Position numbers and translations under genes: made by a program. Shown piece by piece: positions 29,953 through 42,370 of a stretch of 64,000 bases of DNA (its first letter is position 1; each line of letters starts with the position of its first letter). Location of the stretch: contig CAIIXF020000005.1 of NCBI GenBank assembly GCA_903813345.2, positions 1,490,001 through 1,554,000 of the forward strand. The letters run 5' to 3'. The DNA comes from Owenia fusiformis. Taxonomy: Eukaryota > Annelida > Polychaeta > Sabellida > Oweniidae. The notes below the pieces were generated by a model. It made no database searches and was not told the DNA's origin. It was given only the letters and a program-made list of their open reading frames with translations.

Positions 29953-32900
29953 CTAAGTGGGGTCAATTTCAATCTCTCTGTATTTCTGGACACGTCTCCA
30001 TTCACCAGTGGCGTAGTTCATTTGGAAATAATGGTCCACTACCATTGGCTTATACAAGCCATCAAATTGTTTTACACTCTCGTTGCTTTCGCTGAGTCTA
30101 ACATTTACTATATCTCCCTGGTCCTTACAAGGATTTTCTGAAAATGGAAATGGAAAATGTATAAATTCTATGTACATTTGGATTAACTTATGATGATCCA
30201 ATTTCAATTCAGTCTCAATTTATCTATTAATCCTATGTTATCAAACACCTCCGCGAGTATCTTATAATACTTTTTATCCCATACTTGGAGGTGTTACGGG
30301 TACATAAAGCCGGTTTGTAAAAAATTATATTTTCATCAGCGGGCAGATATAGCTTTACGTCCCGCTCCGAGCGGGCAGATAAAGTATATCTGCCCGCTAC
30401 GTCATAATCGCTGTTCCCGAATTGGATCTTTTTTTTGTAACGTTTGCATACTGTAAACGACAATGGAGAAAAACGCAGACAATCGCGATCTGTTTGATGC
30501 ATTAACGAAGGGAAGGAGCAGTATGCCCCGTTAATTATCAAAGATTTGAACAGGAAAACCCGGCTACAGACAAGAATACAAAACTGGACATGAATATTTT
30601 AAAATAATTCCACGGATGGTTGCAAAGTTTCCGAACTTTGGCCAATTGAACAATGTGATAAGTATGGGATAAACAGATCATCCTATAGTCGGTTCAGGAT
30701 ATGGGGATTATCCCTTGGCCAATATAATATATCTACCCTCGGGACCTACGGCCCTCGGGCAGATATATTATATTGGCCTCGGGATAATCCCAATATCCTG
30801 AACCTCATATAGGATAATCTCTATATATGCATGCATCACCATCTTTATGCACATGTTTGTACTAAAAATGAATTAGGGAACATGAATATTATGTTGATCC
30901 TAGAGACATCTATACATACATAATAAACTGAAAAACATGTAGTTGTTAAATAAATCAACATGTGATATATATGCATATAGAGTTATAAGCACACCCACAA
31001 AGAAAAAACTTGCATTGAATTCTCATAAGGGTTGGAACCAAGAGAAACAGATCCATGGGCCTTATATTTGCCTTATACTACCTTGCCTATTTTTAAATCC
31101 AGGATATGCACTTGGCAAGAAAATAAGTAAATTTTCAGTAATTCAGAAAAATCAGCAACAAGTACTCACCTCTAGATCCCGCCATAAAGCCTAGTATAAG
31201 AGCTTTTTCCGGACGTGTGACACGATTTGAATTGCGGAACATCTCTTGAGCTTCTAACATTTGCTCTCGCTGTAAAATATAAAGTTTTTGATATAAAAGG
31301 ATTTAAATAATTAACACATTTTTATCATACATATCAAGTTTCATATATGCTTTACTTGCATAAACTTTAGAATAGAGGAAAATCATACAAAAAACAAATA
31401 ATAGGCATCAACACCATATGGTAAATTATCACAAATTGTTCCATAAGTATGATTATTATTACATGTAGTTACAAAGATTAAACAGTAAACAGTGATGCAG
31501 AACGCAAGTCATCAAAATGCTGACTCTAACAATACATCAAAACTTCTTGTTGATGACAAAAATAATTTAGGACTAGTCTATAAAACATGTAAATGCAGAT
31601 CTTTTATTTCTAAGTTACTCACAGTTAATGATAATCCTTTTTTGGCAGGTTGGTCGGAGTTTTGTTCTGAATTTTGAGTAGGTGGTACAGGTTCGTGATC
31701 CCCTGCTACAACACCAGGGGGCTCTGAAGGTTGGGTAGGCTTAAGCTGAGACTGGAGTTGTTGAGATAAATTATTGCGGGCTTGTTGGGTTGCTGATCCG
31801 ATGCCAGACACTGAAACAAATACAGGGTTGGTTAAGAAAAGAAAATATAAAACAATAATAGATTACTATTAATCTACCCATGTACATTCCTTTTGGTCAA
31901 ATTTATTACAAGAATTTCATTAAGCTTAGTACAACTTAATTAGTACAACTTAATTGTAATGATAAAAGTAAATGTTTATTGTTACCTGGTAGGACAGTAG
32001 TGCCCCCTGTTGAGGCAGAAGGTAGCCTTGACGACTGAGGTGTATAGGTTGGACCACTATTGGAGAATGGGTTCTTATCAGTTTTAGGAGTAACTGGCGT
32101 GATTGGCGTAATATTCTGAAAAAATCAAAAAATATAAACATCGTTTGTGCAAACATTTCACTCATAAATGGCTTTTGGTTTATAGGTTAACATGGTTTAA
32201 AGAGTCAGGGGTTTGTAATGTTTGTGTTTTTCAAATGTTGCCCCTTTTACTTTCTCATCAATTCACACATGTCTCACTCAAAATTGGAATTGATGGATGA
32301 TTAGTTTGTGAATGGTTGTTCTTTGAAAATTGTTAAAACCCAAAGAAAGTGGAATGGTCGATTTTTCTCTTCTTGGGGAAAATGTTTAACAAAATCTACA
32401 ACTCACCGTCATTGGTGACATAAGTCCTGCTGCGTAGTCAGGGGTTACCGTAGTAACACTGGCCTCTTTCTCCTTGGCACGCTCATCTTGCTCTACAACA
32501 TTCAGTCAAGCAATTCAATTTGGATTTTCTAATCTATTGTGATTAAATTTGGCTATTGTTAATCTATCATACCAAAGTGAAATATTATGCTGAAAAGTGA
32601 ATGCATTTTTATAAAATTGCACACTGCTAAATGGCAACAACCTGAAATGTTATTGATGTAATCTGGGAGAACAATTTGTCAATTTACCTCACCTCTATTG
32701 TGTTTAGGTTCATGCTGACCAGCAATGTTCACTCACCTGCTTGTCTGCGTCTTTTCTTTGCTTCTTTTGTTCCTAACGGCACCTCATTGATATCTAACAA
32801 CTGAAAAACAAACATTTTCATGACCATTATTTATAACTAAATACTATTTTTGTTTCAATATTGTGTACAACCAATCTTAAAAATATTATTTGTTCAGTAG

Positions 32901-35900
32901 AATATATTATGATTAGAAATTTACAGCTTTGAGAATACATGTAGATGGATATCCAATTTACATATTTACATACATTTAATCCTTTCCATATTGATATTTT
33001 TAAATTTTAACTTGTAAAACCAATTTTTGAAATTAAATGATTTTTATTCACAGCCGTCTTACTTTTATTCCTCCTTCTTTCCTATTGGCTGGTGTCCGAG
33101 TGCCACTGATTGGTGTGTGAGAGAGACGATGGGAGATGGGGGTGCGTATAAACCCAGGTGTACTACTGCCAGAGGGAACTCTCTCCCTGATCCCTTTCAG
33201 TGGTGCTGGCAAACAATTGATGGGACATAATTAGATGTGTTAGTTTAATGATGTAAGATAAGTGCAAGCAGGTGAGTATGGAACAAATACTGTTTGAATA
33301 CTATAGAATTTCAATCAAAACAAAACATTTTAATAAATACATGTTTAATATACATGCACTGTACTGTAAATGTTTTGAAAAACATTACATTGGCGAACAT
33401 TCACAATGCAAAAAAAATATTATAAAAATGGATTTTAATTTCTACCACAATACCCATAGCGCCATCTTTTAACTTACTTGTGTCATCCATTTTCTTCGCA
33501 AAACTTCTCATCTTAAATGGCATGGATCTGTCCCCAGGTTTGTTCTTGAGATTGCATGCTACTTCTGTGGCTAAAGTAACAGATAAATAATGAATTATTT
33601 CATTTATCTCAGCAAAAGCCGGGACCTTAAAATGACTGTTCAGGCAAAATGTCCAATTTTAGGAGCATGAGGTAAGGAAATAGTAAGGCAAATCTGATCA
33701 AGCTCTAATCAAAATAAAACTTTAAAATATAAGATGTATTGCATATATGCCGTTTATTTACATGTATAATATTAGTGATCTCCACAGGATTGTAAAACTG
33801 AGTTCTGCCTCAAATTGAGAGTTTGCAAAGGGTCTTGTACTCAGTTGAATATCAACTTGAACGCAATTGAGATTCATCTTGGAAGTAATTAAAGATTAGA
33901 TTTTTTGAACATTCAAAATTGGTAAAAAAATAAGAATTTTATACCCAGTACAGAAAAAAATTGAAAACATACATTTTTGTAACAACTCAGCTCTCAAAGC
34001 TGCAGACTTAGGCTTCCTCTTCAATGTAAAGTTTTTGACAGGTTGCGGTTGTTGCCCAGCAACAGCTGTGATTGCATTCTTGCCCAGGTAGAGAGATTCC
34101 ATTGGTAGCATGTGAGCATCTGATGATTTCTTCACTGTAACAAATTTAGACATAAAATAAAGAAATTTTATATCTTTAGTTGTATTAAGAAAATAATAAT
34201 ATTAAATCAGTATTTAATTCTCATCTCTGTTGAAACTTTTTTGTCAAACAGTTTGGGGTATGGACAAAAAACACAGATTGCAGAAACTATATTTGAGAAC
34301 ATCCTTGACTTATGTTTGAAATGTTTGTTTTCAAAAATAAAAAGTAAATGATTACAAGAACACAAATGTGTACAAAATGTCCCCACCAATGGGTGATCCC
34401 ATGAAATGGTTATCCTGAAAATGAGTAGACAAGACTTTACCAACACAATTTGAGGACGGAAAATCCAAAATGGCCACCTTAAAATTTACCCAGAATGCCC
34501 AAAATTTAGTCAGTTCTAGATTTTCAAACTAAGAACTACCCCTGAAAATTTTTAATTGATCTGTCACACAGTTAACTAGAAAACATGTAAACAAGACTTT
34601 ACAGACAAGATTTTAGGATGGAAAATCCAAAATGGCTGCCTTGACATTTACCCAGAATGTCAAAAAACTAATCAGATGTAGATTTTCACACTAAGAATCA
34701 TCCCTGAAAATTTGAAATTGATCTACCAAACGGTTCACCTAAAAACGCGTAGACAAGACTTTACAGGCAAGATTTTAAGACGGAAAATCCAAAATGGCTG
34801 CCTTGACATTTATCCAGAATGCCAAAAAACTAATCAGATCTAGATTTTCATACTAAGAATCATCCCTAAAAATTTGAAATTGATCTACAGAACGGTTCAC
34901 CTGGAAATGCATAGACAAGACTTTACAGACAAGATTTTAGGACAGAAAATCCAAAATGCCTGCCTTGACATTTGCCCAGAATGCCAAAAAACTAATCAGT
35001 TCTACATTTTCATACTAAGAATCATCTCTGAAAATTTGAAATTGATCTACCAAACGGTTCACCTGAAAATGCGTAGACAAGACTTTACAGACAAGATTTT
35101 AGGACGGAAAATCCAAAATGGCTGCCTCGACATTTACCCAGAATGCCAAAAAACTAATCAGTTCTACATTTTCGTACTAAGAATCATCTCTGAAAATTTG
35201 AAATTGATCTACCAAACGGTTCACCTGAAAACGCGTAGACAAGACTTAACAGACAAGATTTTAGGACGGAAAATCCAAAATGGCTGCCTTGACATTTACC
35301 CAGAATGCCAAAAAACAAATCAGATCTAGATTTTTATACTAAGAATCATCCCTGAAAATTTGAAATTGATCCACCAAACGGTTCACCTGAAAACACGTAG
35401 ACAAGACTTCACAGACAAGATTTTAGGACGGAAAAATCCAAAATGGCCGACAATAAAAAAGTGATTATGTGTTTTTGCTGATTTCTTCTAACAAAATTAT
35501 CACATATAACTACTGTTAACAATAACATAGGCTTTTACAACAAAGTACATCTGAAATTATTTATAAAGCTACTAAATAGTTAAAGTATGAAAACTCAAAA
35601 ACACCATTCAATATGATACAAAGTATTATCGTGCGCTAACTTTTCTTAAGACATTCAAAATGGCTGACATGACTGAGCTAACAGGTCCAAAACCTAATCA
35701 GATCTAGAATGAAGTGAGCTGAACAAGATGTTTAAGTTTTAAAAGCAACTGTGAAGCCATTTTTCTTAAAGTTTGCAGACAAGGATTTTAGCATTTGACT
35801 TCAAAATGGCCGACAGGAAGTAGGTATCGAGTTAAAATTTTTTCATCCACATCTGTATGCACTCATAAGTTATCCCTGAAAATTTGAAGGTGATATCTGT

Positions 35901-38900
35901 AGCGGTTTTGGAGAAAACTCCCGGACGTACGGACAGACGGACGGACAGACGGACGGACGGACGGACAGACGCGCCTAGGCCGACAATATGGCCCCACACT
36001 ATGTGGTGGGGACATAATAAAATAAAATATAAACATAAATCTACATTAATATCTCTCATACCTAGTTTTTTCAAATCAGATAAATGTTCCTGGAAGAAAG
36101 AATTTTGTGGGTCAATTTCAAGGTTCAGAGTTCCCGATCGTGGATAGGGTCTGAATATCTCTGCTACCATGGAAACCCATTGATCACTATCAGCCATTGC
36201 AATGTCCAAGATGTACTCTAAGTCAGATCGCCACTGAAAGAAATAGAAACAATTTTGGTAAGATTACATACCGAGGGTTTCATGCAAAAAGGTTCTATCT
36301 CACAAAATGTTACTTTTGAGAAAATCAACTTTAAAGATTTGAAACATTCTCATAAATCAGGGTTCATCTCAATTTCATTGATATTCAGGGATAACATTAC
36401 TCAGGATAAGGTCTATCTGTACAACTTATAGTTAAGCTTTCCCATTAATGGTTTTTTAATTACACTCATTTTTGTAAATAGAACCTTTTTGCATGTGTAA
36501 AATTTGAAAAAATATTTGTGCAAAAAGGTTCTATGTAACTAATAGCACTTTTATGCAGGGACTATTTTGAATATTCATGTTGTGTTACCAATGCAGAAAG
36601 GTTCCATAACATTATAGAACTTTGATGCGGGAACATGTTTAAATCAATTCTTGTGTCATGCTTTGTATAGAATGGTTCTGTAACTGCATCTGCAAGTTTG
36701 AGCCCCTCTGTCCGTTTGTTTTGTCCCACAGGTAACAGCTTCCCTTACCCTCCCCCAGTGAATATACAGACAGGTTGTAAGAAGCAAGCTTCCGTTTGTA
36801 AAAGATTTGAGATACTCTCCCACATGGTGTAGCAAGAACTGCTTCCATGTCAAATGTCATGGCATGGAAAGTAGAATCTTTTTTTTCGCTCGTTCCTTAT
36901 CTACTGTTTTTTCTTTCCTTGCTCGTTCTTTTTGTTGGATATGTTTATTGTATTTTTTATGGCTTTCCTCTCCTTGTTCTGGTTGAGGGAAATCAAAATT
37001 AGTGCAGATATGACATTGATCTTTCTTTGGTTTATAAAATGAAAGATTATAGTTTTCTGTGAAAATCTTTCTGTACATACGTTTGCTCACTGGATTTGTT
37101 TCATTCATTCGGCATCTCTCAACATATAACTCGTGCATTTTTCTGATATTAAGGCCTCGGTCCAAGTACTCTTTGTTAGAATCCTTTCTAGTGTAGTGTG
37201 AAGCCATCTTTGGAAATGCTTCAATATGATTCTTGACATCAGTGATGCTTTTTTCTGGTGTTTTGTTATATGACGCATTCTTTCCTCTTTTATCTGTTCC
37301 AACATATTTTCCAAATGCTTTGTTCTGCAGGGTGTTGTCAACAGTTTTGTGGGAAATGGCTAATGTACTCAGGAACATCTCTTTACATACACGTTCAGGA
37401 TGACCTTCTTCATTGTATAATCTGTACACCCTCGAATTTGCCTTTCTTGTACTATACTGGCCTTTACATGTGGCACATTTATTTTTCTTTGTTGGATTCT
37501 GAATTATGAGGGAGCATATATAATCTTTTTGTCGTTTATTGGAATCCATTGAGCGAAATTCCCTGAATATTGATTCCCTTGATTTTTGACTTATTTTCTC
37601 ATTGCAGTGATATCTACAAGATGAACAATCAATTGGTTTGACAGACCTCTCTTCTATTTTCTGTCCCTTTGAGTCCTGCTAGCCGATTAGCTTTGTTTAC
37701 ATTTCGTTTCCAGGTTTCTGGCTTCGACTTTGCCCTTGCTCTGGTTAGTTTTTTCTTCTTTGGACTTCTGTAAGTAGCTGCCTTTCTTGGTGTTAAATTA
37801 ACAGAGAGATTCTGACCCTTGTCATCTTGGATAACTTCTACCCTCTCAGATTGGTTCTCCATGAACGTTTCATTTGTTGGTGAAACATGCTGTTTTTTCT
37901 GTTGGTTTGGTACTTTCCTTGTCATCTTGGATAACTTCTACCCTCTCAGATTGGTTCTCCATGAACGTTTCATTTGTTGGTGAAACATGCTGTTTTCCTG
38001 TTGGTTTGGTACTTTCCTTGTCATATTGGATAACTTCTACCCTCTCAGATTGGTTCTCCATGAACGTTTCATTTGTTGGTGAAACATGCTGTTTTTCTGT
38101 TGGTTTGGTACTTTCCTTGTCATCTTGGATAACTTCTACCCTCTCAGATTGGTTCTCCATGAACGTTTCATTTGTTGGTGAAACATGCTGTTTTCCTGTT
38201 GGTTTAGTACTTTCCTTGTCATATTGGATAACTTCTACCCTCTCAAATTGGTTCTCCATGAACGTTTCATTTGTTGCTGAAACATGCTGTTTTTCTGTTG
38301 GTTTGGTACTTTCCTTGTCATCTTGGATAACTTCTACCCTCTCAGATTGGTTCTCCATGAACGTTTCGTTTGTTGGTGAAACATGCTGTTTTTCTGTTGG
38401 TTTGGTACTTTCCTTGTCATCTTGGATAACTTCTACCCTCTCAGATTGGTTCTCTATGAACGTTTCATTTGTTGGTGAAACATGCTGTTTTTCTGTTGGT
38501 TTGGTACTTTCCTTGTCACCTTGGATAACTTCTACCCTCTCAGATTGGATCTCCATGAACGTTTCATTTGTTGGTGAAACATGCTGTTTTTCTGTTTGTT
38601 TGGTACTTTCCTTGTCATCTTGGATAACTTCTATCTTCTCGGATTGGTTCTCCATGAACGTTTCATTTGTTGGTGAAACATGTTGTTTTTCTTTGGGTTT
38701 GGTACTTTTCTTTGAGAATGATGTAGTTGACTCATGAAAAGGCACACTTAAATCATAATGTTCATGGCCTGTTACTGCTAGATATGTTAGATTGTATCCT
38801 GGAGATTGACCCTTTATTGGAGATGAGGTTTGGATTCCCATATTTGGGGAGAAGTTTATAATTGGCTGATCTTGTTTTGTGGTGAATATAGTGAGATTTT

Positions 38901-41900
38901 CTTGAAACATCTTTGCTACTGCTAAAGGAAGGAAATCACCCGCTAGTGCAGTCCAGGATGATCTAAGGTCTTGTACTACTTTAGAATAAGATTCACCTTC
39001 TGGAACAAACTCCATGTAGATTTCAGAGAAAGCTTCTTAATGAAGACATATTTCCCCCTTTATATGATCTGCTGTTTGATTAAACATTAATCCAACTGCA
39101 TGGTAGAAACAATCACCATCTCCTGGTATCTGTTTTAAGTGTCTGCCCATTACTTTTCAACAAGCTTTGCAGTTATTTGTATGTGCATTAACAATTTTAT
39201 CATGCCTTTCAGCGTCGTCTCTGCTTCTTCTTAGAGCTTGGGCCATGTCTGTTTTGCCTGGGCTGTTAGGTTGTTTCAGCGTACGGCCACATTTGTGTCT
39301 TTTAATCGAGTATGACTTTGTCTGATGTTCTATTTTCCTTCGTTTCATATTGGTTCTTGGTTCATGATGAGGTTTGTAGGCTTCAATTTCCTCATCTGAA
39401 GGCTCCATATCTATCAGCTCAGATGAACTTGATGATGAATCTGATGAGTCATACCTTGGTGGGCGGTAGTCTGAATCATTATAAGAGTCATCTAAAGGTG
39501 ATTCTATATCATGATATAGCAGGTTAGCAACTGGCTCGTTGTCTGATTCATTGAAAGTATTTGTATCACTCACACTCGGCTTTATTTTGGGGGAAACTGA
39601 TATACCTTGCTTGGATATTGTTTTGGAATCTGCTCTTGTATGTTGAGACACTTGGGGATCATTTTCTGTGGGTGAGAATAGTTGGGGACCATCAGTAGTG
39701 GGTTCCTTTATTTGATGGCCTGTTTCGGTGTATGGTGACATTGAGGCGTTGACATTCATGGGATTCATTATCTGAGTCATTATCATTGTCACTCTGAGGT
39801 TCGACTATTTGGTTACCTGTTTTGCTGATGATTGACAATGGGGCATCATCACTCTCGGATACCATTATTTGGGGATCTGTTGGAGTAGTAGATGATATAT
39901 AGGTGGCGTCACTCCGAGGTTCCATTGTTTTGGGAAATAGTTCAAAACCTGGCGATAATGGGAAGTCATCACTACAAGGTTCCATTTTTGGGGAACATGA
40001 TTCCAAAGCTGCTAATATTTGGGATGTGTCAAGCGAAGGTTCTATTATTTGGTTACGCTTTTCAGTGACTGGTGGTTCTGAGGCATCATCCCTTGTCGAT
40101 TCCTTATATACATTATAAGGTTAGTCTGTGGCCAGTCGAACATCTCATCGTATCATCTAGAGTTCTAGTATCATATTGTTCAATGATGTTAATCTAGTAA
40201 TCTCTGCATTAGGTATTAATGGGATACGACTAAGTCATTACAAAATCACAGCCATTAGGCTTCAATATTTGAATAATAGGGTGTAGTTGGTCACTGTTGT
40301 GGCTAGGGATATATTAAAATGCATGGTCTACACAGATAAAACTGTAGTATACACAGTGATCCTATTAAATCAACTAAATCCCAGACAGACAAAGAAACAG
40401 ACAAACACAAAACATATAGACAGTGAAATATAAAAGGGCCCAAGTCAAAGTAGGTTTTAATAAGTGACTTTTGTTGACATTCAAAAAGGTTCCATTGATA
40501 ACATAGAACATTTTTGCGGGAGGTAAAAATGACTTAGCACCTTTTTGCATGGAAGAAACTGTTCATAGTTGGATAGAACCTTTTGTTATGCAACATTATA
40601 TCAAGTTATATATCATATTGAGAGAATTCAAGTATACCATTACATAGCTTATGTTTTGTTCTATAGCCTGGTATCAATAACTCATTTTTGATAAAAAATG
40701 TAGTTGGCACCTTTTTGCATGAAACCCTCGATACATGTTCTTCTAACATCTTACAGATATACTACCAGTTCTGAGTTCTGCCAGCAGTTTAAGTGTTGAA
40801 TCAGATTAATAAAAACATGGCGGAAGGAATAGAAAAAGGTAGATAAATAATTCACTCTGTCTAAGATCGAGATAGAGACGCAAGAAATATGAGAATGTGG
40901 AATAAAACATCACGTTGATATCTGATTATTGAATCAAATTGATTCCCGTTTTGCCATGTTTATTGGAAACATGACATTCAGCTATTTTACACATTGTATT
41001 CTCTGCTGCCATGTTTAGTCAATGCCAGGCTTTATTTCTGATTGTAGCTCTTGAAAGATTTAAACAAACTTAAACATTTGAAAATGAAACACCCATTGAC
41101 TTTATTCCTTGTTTAAATGCAAAGCCCATTGAAGCAGATCTATGATCAGGTAATCGAATTGTACAGGGTGCCACAAAGTCTATTTCTAATTACAATTTAC
41201 AAATGCTGTGTAAATGTGTGAAAGTACTTCATAGACACCCTGTATACCACCGTACATATACAATGAGCTGAGACGCATTACACGTTTTCGATAGCAATGT
41301 ATTACAGATTTTGATATGGGATGCTTGAAACGTTGCAACATGCAAAGCGACACTGCGAGAAGTACGTTCAACAATAAATTTAAATGTTAAAATTAAATGC
41401 ATTATTATCCAATGCGTACGAAAGCCTCTTTCATGTATCCCTACACGTTTCTGCACCTAAACAGGGAAACGTCATTCACATAGATTTGATCAATGGAATC
41501 GAATGCAGGTTTTAAAAACGTTGAGTCAAGACGTCAAGCAAAGTCCTTCTATCATGATATTTCCCGTGTTCCCTCATATCGACAATTGTTATTTTTTTGA
41601 TGATTGGGATTCAGACGAATGAGATCTGGACCATTGGGATTCGGATGAATGCGATTCGGATGATTGGTATTTGGACAAATGTGATTCAAACGATTTGGAT
41701 TCATACGATTGAGAATCGGACAAATAGGATGTTCCCGCGCCTGTGTTCGGATATGGGCTTTCAGGAGATCTTGAAAGCCCATGGTTCTGACCATTGAGAT
41801 TGTGATTCCGACGATTAGGATTCGGTCCAATTCCCAATGATGTGTCGTCACCACTTTAAAACGCCCATAATTATTATTTACAGGATAAACACCAATTCAA

Positions 41901-42121
41901 TTTCAAAATCTTACCTGCTCAATATTTCTTTGAGGAATATGGATGAAAGAAAGCATAAGTTTGACTTTCACATATGGTTGAAGGCTATGGAAACAGTTCT
42001 GAATACTCTGGAGTTTGTCCTGTGTTAACTGGCTGCATATTGACCGGCCCGACCATAGGTCATCGGTGGAACCAAGCTTATTATGAAGCCAAAGAGCCGT
42101 GTCTCCTTCTCTGGAAGCCAT
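29953..42121 (-). CDS. NELFA: NELF-A, negative elongation factor subunit A (11 coding exons)
   Basis: NELF-A is the subunit of the NELF complex that contacts RNA polymerase II and helps hold it paused near promoters. Coding exons (minus): 42121-41915, 36233-36062, 34134-33973, 33570-33478, 33205-33063, 32800-32737, 32492-32407, 32115-31986, 31810-31623, 31269-31170, 30137-29953. Phases join throughout: 1530 nt, 509 residues (human 528). The N-terminus (ALWLHNKLGSTDDLW) and ESLYLGKNAITAVAG, LKRKPKSAALRAELLQK belong to the conserved N-terminal domain. KLLDIN-, TPDYAAGLMSP, a Pro/Ser/Thr/Gln-rich linker, LSLTREQM, RPEKALILGFMAGSREN and the end FQMNYATGEWRR follow the family order. Intron 1 (5.7 kb) holds a transposon that ends 38 bp from the exon 2 acceptor. 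The gene is divergent from the sarcoglycan gene. Confidence 0.95.
30244..30815. mobile_element. Hairpin-rich element in the last NELFA intron
   Basis: Three nested or adjacent hairpins. (1) aacacctcc...ggaggtgtt at 30244-30295. (2) agcgggcagatata...tatatctgcccgct at about 30337-30397. (3) A 136-bp near-perfect palindrome at 30680-30815, arms starting atcctata and centred near 30747. A 14-bp perfect inverted pair, tttatcccatactt at 30273-30286 and its complement at 30660-30673, could be the termini of a MITE-like unit. No transposase frame is seen and the family is not recognised. Confidence 0.6.
34420..35450. repeat. 163-bp tandem repeat in NELFA intron 2
   Basis: About six copies at roughly 157-164 bp spacing; landmarks are tagacaagactttacagac, aaaatccaaaatggc and ccctgaaaatttgaaattga. 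The run then continues into a dispersed repeat (35640-36000) with the related phrase ccctgaaaatttgaaggtga and a cggacagacggacgg microsatellite, so the array seems to have grown out of part of that interspersed repeat. A 151-codon open frame inside it is a by-product of the repetition. Confidence 0.85.
35870..36010. repeat. Dispersed repeat end with GGAC/AGAC microsatellite
   Basis: Contains 'gtagcggttttggagaaaac', then a ggacagacggacgg run (about 35920-35970) and 'ggccccacactatgtggtgg'. This layout is seen in interspersed repeats of several marine invertebrates. Confidence 0.6.
36639..40006 (-). pseudogene. Broken transposon gene: OTU protease domain, 33-residue repeats, KPKKDQC family
   Basis: Read from 40006 downward. 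Segment 1 (40006-39692) is acidic/Ser-Pro rich. After a frameshift, a second frame (39792-37870) runs on apart from two in-frame stops (TGA 39159-39157, TAA 39039-39037). It includes an OTU-type domain: catalytic GDGDCFYHAV near 39120 and the closing LTYLAVTGHEHYDL near 38760. Nine 33-residue repeats follow (to about 37810). A T-run frameshift near 37890 leads to a basic region ending KPETWKRNVNKANRL. After another frameshift comes SSCRYHCNEKI, ERVCKEMFLSTLAI, VGTDKRGKN, SHYTRKDSNKEYLD and FYKPKKDQCHIC. A last frameshift near 36860 leads to TFDMEAVL and CYLWDKTNGQRGSN. The second half matches a family with very many copies in cnidarians and aphids, likely the transposase (inference). Confidence 0.8.
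37800..38712 (-). repeat. 99-bp coding VNTR
   Basis: Nine copies at exactly 99-bp spacing (one step is 100 bp, from an extra T near 37890). Each unit encodes 33 residues with the core HVSPTNETFMENQSERVEVI. The 3n period keeps the frame. Substitutions between copies are few, so homogenisation or expansion is recent compared with the stops and frameshifts around it. Confidence 0.93.
41161..41250. mobile_element. Short inverted-repeat element in NELFA intron 1
   Basis: gtacagggtg at about 41161 faces caccctgtata near 41238, with an 80-90-bp span. The same terminus (caccctgtata) occurs at 494-504, and a related cagggtg start occurs at 49440. No target duplication could be fixed. Confidence 0.45.
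41600..41735. repeat. 15/18-bp minisatellite in NELFA intron 1
   Basis: Imperfect repeats of 'gattcggatgaatg'/'gatttggacaaatg'. On the minus strand they read as Ser-Glu-Ser runs, which is a repetition artefact and not evidence of a gene. Confidence 0.75.
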
Positions 42122-42370
42122 TTTTTAAATTGAACGCCACAAATTAGTTTCATGTGACATTTCAAAGTCAAAGGTTTTCGAGATTACGTTTGATAAAAAT
42201 GCAGAAACGATATCACTTATGTTTATTTCTTTTCAGATTTAAGACAAATAACGTGTCTGTGGTCCTAAAACGCGACCATTTGACTTCAAAATTGTGTACT
42301 CAAAATAGACTTTTGGCGTGTCATGAAAAAATATGTTTTGATTTTTGTAATTTCAAATTTCCCTCCTATT
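42122..42370. promoter_or_regulatory. Shared divergent promoter region, NELFA and sarcoglycan
   Basis: Only 249 bp separate the start codons of NELFA (minus, 42121) and the sarcoglycan gene (plus, 42371). Both untranslated leaders and both start sites must fit here unless further upstream exons exist. No canonical TATA box stands out. Confidence 0.55.

Larger units (their letters stand above)
36268..40734 (-). mobile_element. 4.46-kb TIR DNA transposon with OTU-domain frame (Sola-like?)
   Basis: The termini are perfect 22-bp inverted repeats starting CGAGGGTTTCATGCAAAAAG (36272-36293 and 40709-40730). They are flanked by a 4-bp direct repeat, ATAC (36268-36271 and 40731-40734). Subterminal copies of a 'tgcaaaaaggttctat' motif in both orientations cluster at 36284-36670 and 40480-40720, as expected for transposase-binding sites. 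The inside carries broken minus-strand frames with an OTU protease domain and a Cys/His-rich multi-copy family. A 4-bp target duplication fits the Sola superfamily, an assignment that rests on inference. It lies in NELFA intron 1 in the same orientation as the gene. Confidence 0.88.

Noticed and set aside
32440-32453. X-box-like GTTACCGTAGTAAC
   Set aside because: It is inside NELFA coding exon 7 and has GT in place of the central AT.
34874-35329. 151-codon repetitive frame
   Set aside because: Lies wholly in the 163-bp tandem repeat of NELFA intron 2; open only because of the repetition.
37874-38737. 287-codon plus-strand frame
   Set aside because: It is the antisense of the 99-bp coding repeat; the sense (minus) frame connects to the OTU domain.
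41552-41854. Minus-strand Asn/Pro-rich and Ser/Glu-rich frames
   Set aside because: Produced by the 15/18-bp minisatellite in NELFA intron 1, with no splice connection.
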